DNA from: an uncultured Alistipes sp.
GTDB taxonomy: Bacteria > Bacteroidota > Bacteroidia > Bacteroidales > Rikenellaceae
NCBI GenBank assembly: GCA_934754975.1
Contig: CAKVKI010000085.1
Coordinates: 1-9,999, forward strand
Length of the DNA stretch: 9,999 nucleotides
Reading direction: 5' to 3'
The notes under the pieces: generated by a model
The model's input: only the letters and a program-made list of their open reading frames with translations
What the model was told of the DNA's origin: nothing
Database searches by the model: none
Made by a program: the position numbers and the translations under genes
Shown: positions 1 to 6,046 of the stretch, piece by piece
How the letters are laid out: each line of letters starts with the position of its first letter
Position numbering within the stretch: the stretch's first letter is position 1

Positions 1-1038
1 GGATATAACGGTGCGGAAGGCTTGTTGGGCGCCGGGTTGCAGGTACTCAATGTGGCGCGGGTCGCGAATGTCGATTTCGCCACGGGGGAGGTGTCGTCTC
101 CGGCGATCTTCGTGAATGTGGCGCCGCACGGCGCGTTCCGCGCCGAGGGGCAGACGGCGGTGGGCGTTTCGGCCGTCATCGTCCCCCAGACGGTAAAGGC
201 CGCGGCGCAGTTTGTCGTCGTGAATATCGGGGAACGCAAATTCCGTTTCGTGACGGATAAGGAACTGACGTTCGTGTCGGGGAAAAGGTATACTTTCACG
301 CTGACCGTCAGCCGCACGGCCGTCGGCGGTGAAGTGAAGGTCCAGCCTGAGATCGGGGAGTGGACCGAAGGAACCTCCTCGTCGGGCGGCACGGTAGTGG
401 TCGATCCCGACGACGATGCCTCTTCGGTATTCGATGTCGACGGCAACGAATACGGCATCGTGACCATCGGCGCACAGAAATGGCTCGGCGCCAACCTGCG
501 CACGACGCATTTCAACGACGGCGCTCCGATTTCGTATCTCGAAGGCCAGGACGAATGGGCCGCCACGGAGGATACTGAAGAGCCGGCTTACTGCCATTGC
601 GAAAACGATCCGGACGTGGCTTCCTACGGACTGCTTTACAACTGGCATGCGGCGCATACCGGGAAACTGTGCCCCGAAGGCTGGCGCGTGCCGTCGCGTG
701 ACGACTGGACCGCGCTGGCGAACTTCCTGGGAGGCGATGTGGTAGGCGAGAGCGTGAAGTCCACTTCGGGCTGGTATGATGCATGGGGAGACACCAAACC
801 CGAATACCAGGGCACGAACTCTTCCGGATTCAATGCCCGGCCGACGGGTTACCGCAAGTGGAACAAATACGAGAAGGCCGGCGTTATGACGACCTGGTGG
901 ACGACGAATGTATCTGCCATGAGTCCGCTGTCCGCCTATTACGCCCGCGTGCAGGGCGACAACAAACTGCTTACCTCGGGCAGCGCATGGGGGAAGGAGA
1001 GCGGCTGCTCGGTGCGCTGCATCAAGGGAACCGAGTAA
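1..1038 (+). CDS. Fimbrillin-like protein with C-terminal FISUMP domain (5' end missing)
   Basis: The reading frame is open from base 1, so the gene starts left of the window. The TTG at base 22 is an internal leucine codon, not a start. The visible 345 residues have two parts. Up to about residue 125 is the C-terminal beta-rich portion of a fimbrillin/Mfa-like domain: an AVIVPQT segment, a strand running into a KRYTFTLTV segment, and an I-x-x-W-x-x-G ending. After a Gly/Ser/Asp linker comes a FISUMP domain (Fibrobacter succinogenes major paralogous domain) of about 200 residues, with the typical GxQKWLGANLRTTHFNDG opening, a YNWHAA motif, CPEGWRVPSRDDW, a WWT block and the closing CSVRCIK. 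Known fimbrillin-family proteins are exported lipoproteins forming type V pili or their tips; FISUMP is a secreted-protein domain of uncertain role. A surface adhesin or pilus-tip component is inferred. The GC-rich codon use matches the host-like right flank. A terminator follows directly. Confidence 0.85.
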   Translation, partial: GYNGAEGLLGAGLQVLNVARVANVDFATGEVSSPAIFVNVAPHGAFRAEGQTAVGVSAVIVPQTVKAAAQFVVVNIGERKFRFVTDKELTFVSGKRYTFTLTVSRTAVGGEVKVQPEIGEWTEGTSSSGGTVVVDPDDDASSVFDVDGNEYGIVTIGAQKWLGANLRTTHFNDGAPISYLEGQDEWAATEDTEEPAYCHCENDPDVASYGLLYNWHAAHTGKLCPEGWRVPSRDDWTALANFLGGDVVGESVKSTSGWYDAWGDTKPEYQGTNSSGFNARPTGYRKWNKYEKAGVMTTWWTTNVSAMSPLSAYYARVQGDNKLLTSGSAWGKESGCSVRCIKGTE

Positions 1039-1066
1039 TTATTTGTGTACAGACTCTATTTTTTTT

Positions 1067-1099
1067 ACGCCCGGCCGGATTCCGGCCGGGCGTTTTTTT
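1067..1099 (+). terminator. Intrinsic terminator of the fimbrillin/FISUMP gene
   Basis: A perfect GC-rich inverted repeat of 13 bases per arm (1067-1079 and 1081-1093) is followed by a run of seven T at 1093-1099. It lies 28 bases after the stop codon of the plus-strand gene. The opposite strand has A rather than T after the stem, so it works in the plus direction only. Confidence 0.9.
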
Positions 1100-1163
1100 G
1101 GACGTTCTATGGAGGAGGTTGCTCCCGAATACATGCCGCTTTTGATTGCAGGGTAAAATGACA

Positions 1164-1216
1164 GATGCAAAAATGACGACCGGGTGTAAGTTAATTTGCA
1201 TCCGGTTAATATTTTT
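1164..1216. terminator. Possible weak terminator at the end of the minus-strand operon
   Basis: Two overlapping inverted repeats sit 49 bases past the stop of the ligase-like gene. GATGCAAA (1164-1171) pairs perfectly with TTTGCATC (1195-1202). Alternatively ACCGG at 1179-1183 pairs with CCGGT at 1202-1206, extendable with G-U pairs on the plus strand. In the minus direction five T follow the second stem (A at 1169-1173); in the plus direction a T-rich run follows (1207-1216). The stems are modest and mutually exclusive, so this is only a candidate. The rest of the 1100-1254 gap shows no convincing gene. Confidence 0.3.
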
Positions 1217-1254
1217 GAGAGATCGTATGCCTTAACAGCCAGCAAGAGGATTTT

Positions 1255-2994
1255 TCAGTCGCAACCATTGCATCGAACGGACTTGGCCTGTTTTATAATT
1301 TGATCTACCGTCGGAGACGGAATCTTGATCTTTTTCTGTAAAATAGTGTCCGCCGTTATTGACAGCCGCCGTGTGTTACTGGTACTTTGATATATTTTCA
1401 TTAATTTGAATAGAGGTATAAAACGATTCGGTATCATGTGACCTGCCACGATGTATCGGGATTCGGCTTTGTTCCATTCCTCCGTATTTGAATAATTGTC
1501 ACCTATGACCATTTGCACATCGTAATCGTTAAAGAACTTTTCACATTCTTCCATAACGGCATTGCTTTTTCTGTAATTCCCGGCGTGGTTGAGTACTGCA
1601 CCGTAATTATATAAAAACAGGGGATTTCCATTCCATTTGGCATAAAGCGCTGAATAATCATTTAATAATCCAGGTGAATTTTCGAGACCGATTGTATTTG
1701 CGAGAGATCCCCAGCGGGATTCGAATTTGATGTCGCGTATTAGCAGAACGGCAGAAACCGCTGTGATGAAGATAAAACCGCAGCGCACAGGCAAGTTCGA
1801 CCGAATTTTTACGTAATACGAACCGATAGTTTTTCTTGAAACCATTCCAAGGCTGTATGCTATTAATATCCATACAAAAGGGTAACGCAGCGGATAGGAA
1901 AAGCAACTGAAAATGCCTATGGACAGTAAACAGAGAAGCGGTATTGTTGCCTGTTTGGATAATTTTATGATGACTGCTGTTGTTACAAGCAGCAACAGCA
2001 GTCCCACGAAGCCGTATTCCGCAGTGAGCAATAGATATTCATTGAACGGATGAGTTACGTTGTCTGCCAGTAGTGCGTATGGACTATCCGGGTTCTCGGT
2101 GAAATAACCGGCCTGATAGACCATGTACTCGCTCATAAAACCGGATGGTCCGAAGCCGAACAGCTGTTTGTCTGCGATCATCCTGCATGTGTTTTCCCAA
2201 ATGAGCATGCGTCCGAAAGCAGAATCTTTCTTGATGAGGAATAATCCGGCAGCCAATGTAATGAATGCGATTCCTAGCAGCGGGAAAATGCAGTTGCGGT
2301 ATTTTTTTAACGAATTGTAATATTGGTGTCCCAAGTATACGGCACTAACAATTATGACGGAAAGGATACCTGCCCTCGATTCGGAAAGAATTACAGCCAG
2401 GACAATGATTCCGGCTGTAATCAGACCGAAATAGCGCAGCTGTTTGCCTTTATGCATAACGGAAAAACAGAGTGGAAGCCCGGCGGAAATACACGCCGCA
2501 AAACCTGCGGGGTTGTCGAAACTGCCTGCGATGCTGAATCCCCGGTTGGCATACGTGATTCCGGTATATTGCATTAACCCGTATACGGCTTGCGCCAGGC
2601 ATACTCCTGCAATGATAATATCTGAATTATGCAGATGCCGGTCTGGTGTCAGTTTGAAGAACAGGTATGTTAAGATGAATGCCGCAATTGAAAGTGTGAA
2701 AATGTCGGGTTGCGTCGATTGGCTGAAAAATATTCGTGCTGACAGATAAGCGATAAAGATACATATTGACACGGTAACCGGATCGATAGCGATTTTTGTT
2801 GCCCGGATCAGGATCGGAGAGACGAAGCCGAGTAATATGCTTCCGCCTATGAAGGCATACCATTTTGAAATGATCTCAGCTTCGACGAATATCCTGCACG
2901 AGAGAAACATGGCAGAACATAACATAAGGGCAAAAGTCGCGTTGAAGGCCAGTGTCCTTATGTCGAGTGCTGCCAATGATTTATACCTGACCAC
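1255..2994 (-). CDS. O-antigen ligase/polymerase-like membrane protein with repeat-like C-terminal domain
   Basis: This 579-residue protein has about ten or more hydrophobic segments over residues 15-420 and a soluble C-terminal part. It carries the hallmarks of the Wzy_C family (O-antigen ligase WaaL, polymerase Wzy, protein O-glycosyltransferase PglL/PilO): GSFDNPAGFA at 157-166, SRAG at 206-209, GRMLIW at 261-266, FGFGPSGF at 279-286 and HPFNEYLLLTAEYG at 315-328. R207, R262 and H315 sit where the family has its essential Arg and His residues. Such enzymes transfer an undecaprenyl-linked glycan at the periplasmic face of the inner membrane. Residues about 440-570 are helical and look like degenerate TPR repeats. 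The protein ends in CNGC-Asp, an unusual terminal CxxC. The start used is GTG, which overlaps the upstream TlpA-like gene by 14 bases and implies coupled translation. The acceptor is unknown; the cysteine-rich lipoprotein of the same operon is a candidate by context only. Confidence 0.8.
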   Translation of the reverse strand: MVRYKSLAALDIRTLAFNATFALMLCSAMFLSCRIFVEAEIISKWYAFIGGSILLGFVSPILIRATKIAIDPVTVSICIFIAYLSARIFFSQSTQPDIFTLSIAAFILTYLFFKLTPDRHLHNSDIIIAGVCLAQAVYGLMQYTGITYANRGFSIAGSFDNPAGFAACISAGLPLCFSVMHKGKQLRYFGLITAGIIVLAVILSESRAGILSVIIVSAVYLGHQYYNSLKKYRNCIFPLLGIAFITLAAGLFLIKKDSAFGRMLIWENTCRMIADKQLFGFGPSGFMSEYMVYQAGYFTENPDSPYALLADNVTHPFNEYLLLTAEYGFVGLLLLLVTTAVIIKLSKQATIPLLCLLSIGIFSCFSYPLRYPFVWILIAYSLGMVSRKTIGSYYVKIRSNLPVRCGFIFITAVSAVLLIRDIKFESRWGSLANTIGLENSPGLLNDYSALYAKWNGNPLFLYNYGAVLNHAGNYRKSNAVMEECEKFFNDYDVQMVIGDNYSNTEEWNKAESRYIVAGHMIPNRFIPLFKLMKIYQSTSNTRRLSITADTILQKKIKIPSPTVDQIIKQAKSVRCNGCD

Positions 2995-3901
2995 TTTTTA
3001 CCAATTTGCACAAATAATCTTTTGCATCGTTTATACTGCCCCGGAAGATTAATGTACCATCGGGATCGAAGATAATTATCGTCGGGAATAATTTGACCTT
3101 CATTTCCGTAACAGCCGGATCACTCCGTTTTATTGAAAAAACAGGGAATGTATAGTCATACTCTTGCAGTCGTTCCTGTCCGGTCGTAATTGTCTCTGCT
3201 TTTTCTTCCCGTCTGAAATGCAAGGCTCCGATTACTATAGACTGGTTGTCTTTGTATTTGTTATAAAGTTCCTGCAGAATTGGAAACTCCCGGTAGCATA
3301 CGCCGCAGTTGGTATTCCAACAGTCGAGAAGCAGATACGAACCTTTGAAATCTTCAAGATTGATTGTCTCTCTCTGAACGTTCTGGATATTAAGCGGGCA
3401 CTTTATTATTTGAGTTACGCGGCCCTTCCAACTCTTGAAAGTCAAACAATCGTAAATGAAATCCGCACCGCTCCAGCTCATCCAGACAATCGTCATGGCA
3501 GTCAGCAGGCTGATGATTATCTGGGACGACCGCCGTCGGCGGGTAAATGTTATATAGGCGGCAAAAATAGCCAGATATCTCATTACCACCTCCACAAGAT
3601 ACAGGGGGTGAATATCCTCTATTCGTTCTCCATACAAAATGGTCGCATACAAAATGCCAATTATTTCGATAATTGAACTTCCGATCGCAATAAGCAGGGC
3701 GGTACTCCGTGGATTATTCAATCTCAGCTTCCATAGACAAAGGATCGTGAAAATAAAAAAAGCACTGGGATCGATCAATATGTCTAATAGAAAACCCTGC
3801 AAAAAACTTAATGCTGACGTTCCTCGCCGCAAGTCAATCATACAGTATGATATCAGGACCGATAGTCCGATGAGTAAAACTATTTTTAATCCTTTTTTCA
3901 T
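2981..3901 (-). CDS. Membrane-anchored TlpA-like thiol-disulfide oxidoreductase
   Basis: This 306-residue protein starts at the ATG at 3901; an in-frame TTG 12 bases upstream (3913) is possible but less likely. The N-terminal half has about five membrane segments (near residues 3-20, 32-56, 68-90, 100-119 and 126-144). The TRRRRSS stretch after the fourth would be cytoplasmic and put the C-terminal domain in the periplasm. That domain (about 165-306) is thioredoxin-like of the TlpA/AhpC-TSA type: LLLDCWNTNCGVCYREFP with active-site CGVC at residues 199-202, a central GALHF strand, and LFPTIIIFDPDG with the cis-proline at 273. Proteins of this type reduce or oxidise cysteines in exported proteins. 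Next to a lipoprotein with an eight-cysteine tail, a role in folding that tail is a reasonable inference. The multi-helix N-terminus may carry electrons as MauE/DoxX/CcdA-type modules do, but I could not assign it to one. Extra cysteines lie at C20, C55, C152, C168 and C298. Confidence 0.85.
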   Translation of the reverse strand: MKKGLKIVLLIGLSVLISYCMIDLRRGTSALSFLQGFLLDILIDPSAFFIFTILCLWKLRLNNPRSTALLIAIGSSIIEIIGILYATILYGERIEDIHPLYLVEVVMRYLAIFAAYITFTRRRRSSQIIISLLTAMTIVWMSWSGADFIYDCLTFKSWKGRVTQIIKCPLNIQNVQRETINLEDFKGSYLLLDCWNTNCGVCYREFPILQELYNKYKDNQSIVIGALHFRREEKAETITTGQERLQEYDYTFPVFSIKRSDPAVTEMKVKLFPTIIIFDPDGTLIFRGSINDAKDYLCKLVKSGQV

Positions 3902-4018
3902 TTTATTTTTCAACTGAGGTTCTGACTTGATTTTTGGTATCTCTCAATGAGATTGAATTCATATCACCAAAGCGATTGGCTTTTAGACCGGCAAATTAAT
4001 TAAATAGATGTAAAATTA

Positions 4019-4040
4019 GTATGGGCCAATCGGCCCATAC
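4019..4040 (-). terminator. Terminator-like hairpin between the cysteine-rich gene and the TlpA gene
   Basis: A perfect 9-base inverted repeat (GTATGGGCC at 4019-4027, GGCCCATAC at 4032-4040) has a 4-base loop. It lies 25 bases past the stop of the cysteine-rich lipoprotein gene. In the minus direction the stem is followed by TAATTTTACATC, T-rich but not a long U run, so termination may be partial. Leaky terminators just after the structural gene are known in lantibiotic operons and let the precursor be made in excess over the modification enzymes; the same use here is inferred. Confidence 0.6.
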
Positions 4041-4065
4041 CGTTAGATTAGATATAATATTTCAG

Positions 4066-4728
4066 TTACCCATTGCAAAGTCCGTCACAAGACCACTGTC
4101 CCCCGATGCCACATTTACCTGTTATTTTACAATCGGCTTTTATATTACAATCTCTGTCATTATGACATTCGCTGTCATACCGGCATTCACAATCTGGGGC
4201 ATCGGCTTCACTTCTTGTCGAAACCCGTAAGGTTTTTAAACTTTCCTGAAGCAAAACTTTTTCATATTCCTCCGCTGTTAGCCATGTACAAACATAATAA
4301 TATATCATATCGTTATCCCAATTATACGTCGTTTGCATATGATTAATCCATTCTTTTTCATATTCTTCCGCTTCTTCGAGTCCATCCTGCGAATAAAAAT
4401 ATGGAATGAAATAATCATATATATTTTTTACCTCTTGTTTTTCCTTATCCGATAATTTGCTGTCCTGCATGATATAAGCTAGCTTCTCTCTCCATAAGTT
4501 TGCTTCTTTATCTGCTGGCAGCCCTCTGAGAATGGCCCGTTGCTGCTCCATGGATAATTCGACTATTTCACTTCTGGTCGCTGTTGCATATTTATCGATA
4601 TTAGTTCGGGCCCATTCCTCAATTTCAGGATTGCAACTATATTTTGCATCAGAAGAACACGATAATAATAAGATTGATATACAGCATACCAATACATGTT
4701 TAATAGAGATAAATGTGAGATTTTTCAT
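4066..4728 (-). CDS. Fulvocin C-related cysteine-rich lipoprotein (putative bacteriocin-like precursor)
   Basis: This 220-residue protein has a lipoprotein signal, MKNLTFISIK then a hydrophobic stretch and lipobox LLSC with the lipidated Cys at 24. Residues 32-165 are charged and helical (CNPEIEEWA, then a segment rich in Glu and Lys). The last 41 residues hold eight cysteines at 180, 182, 188, 194, 200, 206, 214 and 218, five of them exactly six apart, ending CG-x5-W-x-C-x3-C-N-G. The pattern resembles, as I recall it, the 45-residue, eight-cysteine Myxococcus bacteriocin fulvocin C, and matches the Bacteroidetes proteins annotated 'bacteriocin fulvocin C-related'. Four disulfides are possible. 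Activity, tail release and target are unknown; the protein could equally be a surface lipoprotein with a disulfide knot. It lies 20 bases after the DUF1573 lipoprotein gene and upstream of a thioredoxin-domain membrane protein, consistent with a need for disulfide handling. No double-glycine or other clear leader cleavage site precedes the tail. Confidence 0.75.
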   Translation of the reverse strand: MKNLTFISIKHVLVCCISILLLSCSSDAKYSCNPEIEEWARTNIDKYATATRSEIVELSMEQQRAILRGLPADKEANLWREKLAYIMQDSKLSDKEKQEVKNIYDYFIPYFYSQDGLEEAEEYEKEWINHMQTTYNWDNDMIYYYVCTWLTAEEYEKVLLQESLKTLRVSTRSEADAPDCECRYDSECHNDRDCNIKADCKITGKCGIGGQWSCDGLCNG

Positions 4729-4748
4729 AATTAAATTGATTTTAATGT

Positions 4749-5768
4749 TTATAGTGTTGCCTGTCCTTTCGCCGTTAAAATTTCATTCCGCTCCGTAGTA
4801 TTCGTAATTAATATGATGGTTCTGTTAAAAGCTCCTAAGTTTTCTTCACTCCCGTTATATGTGATACAGATCTCTCCAACTTGCCCTGTCAAAAGAGGTT
4901 TTTGCTCCCATGTTACTTTGATACAACTGCAAGAAGTCAATGCACTGACAATTATCAAAGGCGCATTTCCTGTGTTTGAATACTTTATAACTTTTTTGTT
5001 TGGTGTTTTTACGGAAATTTCTCCAAAGTCCACCATTTTGGTGTCAAATTCTATCTTGGCAGTTTTGGTTGTATCAGACTGAAGTAATTCCGCATTAAGA
5101 TATGTATATAAGGCCGCAGTATTAGATTCAAACCATGTTATTGCATGCTCTCTATATTGATTGCTGATGGAATCCCTATCCAATTTTCGGCTTAATTTAT
5201 ATCCTAAATAATAATTATAAAAATAGGGTTCCGTTGAAATTGATTTGTTAATACGATCTAATCCCTTTTTTAGGCTGTTGATATTGTCCGAGTTTAAAGT
5301 AAGATATGCGTTATATATGTTTGAAAAATAAGAAGAAAGTATTTCGCCTTTAATTTTGAAATTTACATTGGTTAATTGAAGTACATCCTGATTGTTAATT
5401 TGATTGAGCCGAGATATCAATTTATTGTCAAATGGAAAATTCGTTATGTATTTTACCTTTTTTTGAGGTGATATTAACATTGCACATGGCAATGTCTCCA
5501 ACTGATATATGAAATTAACATGTTCATTATTTTGTAGAGATATATCACAAAAATAAAAATTGTATGTCTTTTTATATTTTGATATAAATCTATTGATATC
5601 ACACTTTTGAATTTTTGTTATTAAATTTTGATCTCCTATGAATACCCATGATTCCTTTTGAGTTTTATGTATATTCTCCATGGCTTCATCAAAGGCAATG
5701 TAATCTATATTGCCTGTAGAGCAACTTATTAGTATTATAGCTAATAATGGAATAAAATATTTTTTCAT
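4749..5768 (-). CDS. Lipoprotein with thioredoxin-like domain lacking CxxC and C-terminal DUF1573 domain
   Basis: The open frame extends to 6017, but the ATG at 5768 gives a standard lipoprotein signal (MKKYFIPLLAIILISC, lipidated Cys 16), so a 339-residue product is chosen. Residues about 22-125 look like a thioredoxin-like domain: FDEAMENIHKTQKESWVFIG opening, alternating strands, and LPCAMLIS with a cis-Pro-like P94. There is no CxxC, only C56 and C74, so classical redox activity is unlikely. Residues 130-230 are helical. Residues about 238-339 form a DUF1573 domain, an Ig-like/ASH-type fold: VDFGEI, NTGNAPLIIVSALTSCSCI with C280 and C282, and a final LTAKGQATL strand. DUF1573 proteins are common in Bacteroidetes, exported, and without a defined function. 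It would be the first gene of the operon, in the envelope with the cysteine-rich lipoprotein; a partner or chaperone role is inferred. It is strikingly AT-rich (10 G/C among the 60 bases 5521-5580). Confidence 0.8.
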   Translation of the reverse strand: MKKYFIPLLAIILISCSTGNIDYIAFDEAMENIHKTQKESWVFIGDQNLITKIQKCDINRFISKYKKTYNFYFCDISLQNNEHVNFIYQLETLPCAMLISPQKKVKYITNFPFDNKLISRLNQINNQDVLQLTNVNFKIKGEILSSYFSNIYNAYLTLNSDNINSLKKGLDRINKSISTEPYFYNYYLGYKLSRKLDRDSISNQYREHAITWFESNTAALYTYLNAELLQSDTTKTAKIEFDTKMVDFGEISVKTPNKKVIKYSNTGNAPLIIVSALTSCSCIKVTWEQKPLLTGQVGEICITYNGSEENLGAFNRTIILITNTTERNEILTAKGQATL

Positions 5769-5832
5769 AATTAAAATTAGAAAAGCAAGGAATTTGGGAT
5801 AAGTGACGCTCTGTATATTAAAATGCTGATAA

Positions 5833-5840
5833 CAAAAGTA
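5833..5840 (-). promoter_or_regulatory. Candidate Bacteroidetes promoter (-7 box) for the minus-strand operon
   Basis: Read on the minus strand these bases are TACTTTTG, a full match to the Bacteroidetes -7 consensus TAnnTTTG. The box lies about 65 bases upstream of the ATG at 5768, so the transcript would begin near 5826 with a leader of nearly 60 bases. No good TTTG -33 element is present at the usual distance, which lowers confidence. Confidence 0.4.
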
Positions 5841-5992
5841 TAGATATGTTAATCGAATTTTTACGCATAAATTAACCGATGTTGATACTAACTTAATGTT
5901 GTAAATTTCGATTTGGCGGACTAATCGGTTTATAAATAGGAACTTGTGTTTGCGGTTCTGCGCGGAAGTAAAACAGGATGTCAGCATTGAGG

Positions 5993-6024
5993 TGTGGCAT
6001 GACGGTAATATTTCCATACATTTG
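5993..6024 (+). promoter_or_regulatory. Candidate Bacteroidetes promoter for the transglutaminase-like gene
   Basis: TACATTTG at 6017-6024 matches the TAnnTTTG -7 consensus exactly. TGTG at 5993-5996, one mismatch from the -33 TTTG, lies 20 bases upstream. Transcription would begin near 6030 with a very short leader before the ATG at 6047. Together with the minus-strand box it makes 5769-6046 a divergent promoter region; nothing else coding-like was seen there. Confidence 0.45.
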
Positions 6025-6046
6025 CATAACCTAAATTTCGTTTGTT

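Noticed and set aside
1039..1245. Small minus-strand open frame beyond the ligase-like gene
   Set aside because: It runs through the terminator hairpin at 1067-1099 and has no recognisable protein features.
2123..2749. Plus-strand open frames inside the ligase-like gene
   Set aside because: No start context or domain; antisense to a protein with clear membrane and Wzy_C motifs.
3902..3913. TTG start for the TlpA-like protein, four residues longer
   Set aside because: The ATG at 3901 begins a normal positively charged, hydrophobic N-terminus; TTG starts are rarer, though this one cannot be excluded.
3941..3953. Short TCTC-AAT-GAGA inverted repeat before the TlpA-like gene
   Set aside because: A four-base stem is expected by chance and lies in no clear promoter context.
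4066..4728. Assignment of the cysteine-rich protein to the NVEALA peptide family
   Set aside because: It is a small exported cysteine-bearing Bacteroidales protein, but no NVEALA motif is present and the cysteine pattern is nearer to fulvocin C.
5769..6017. N-terminal extension of the DUF1573 reading frame to an ATG at 6017
   Set aside because: The ATG at 5768 starts a canonical lipoprotein signal. The upstream part has no signal-like or domain-like sequence and covers the candidate promoter at 5833-5840.
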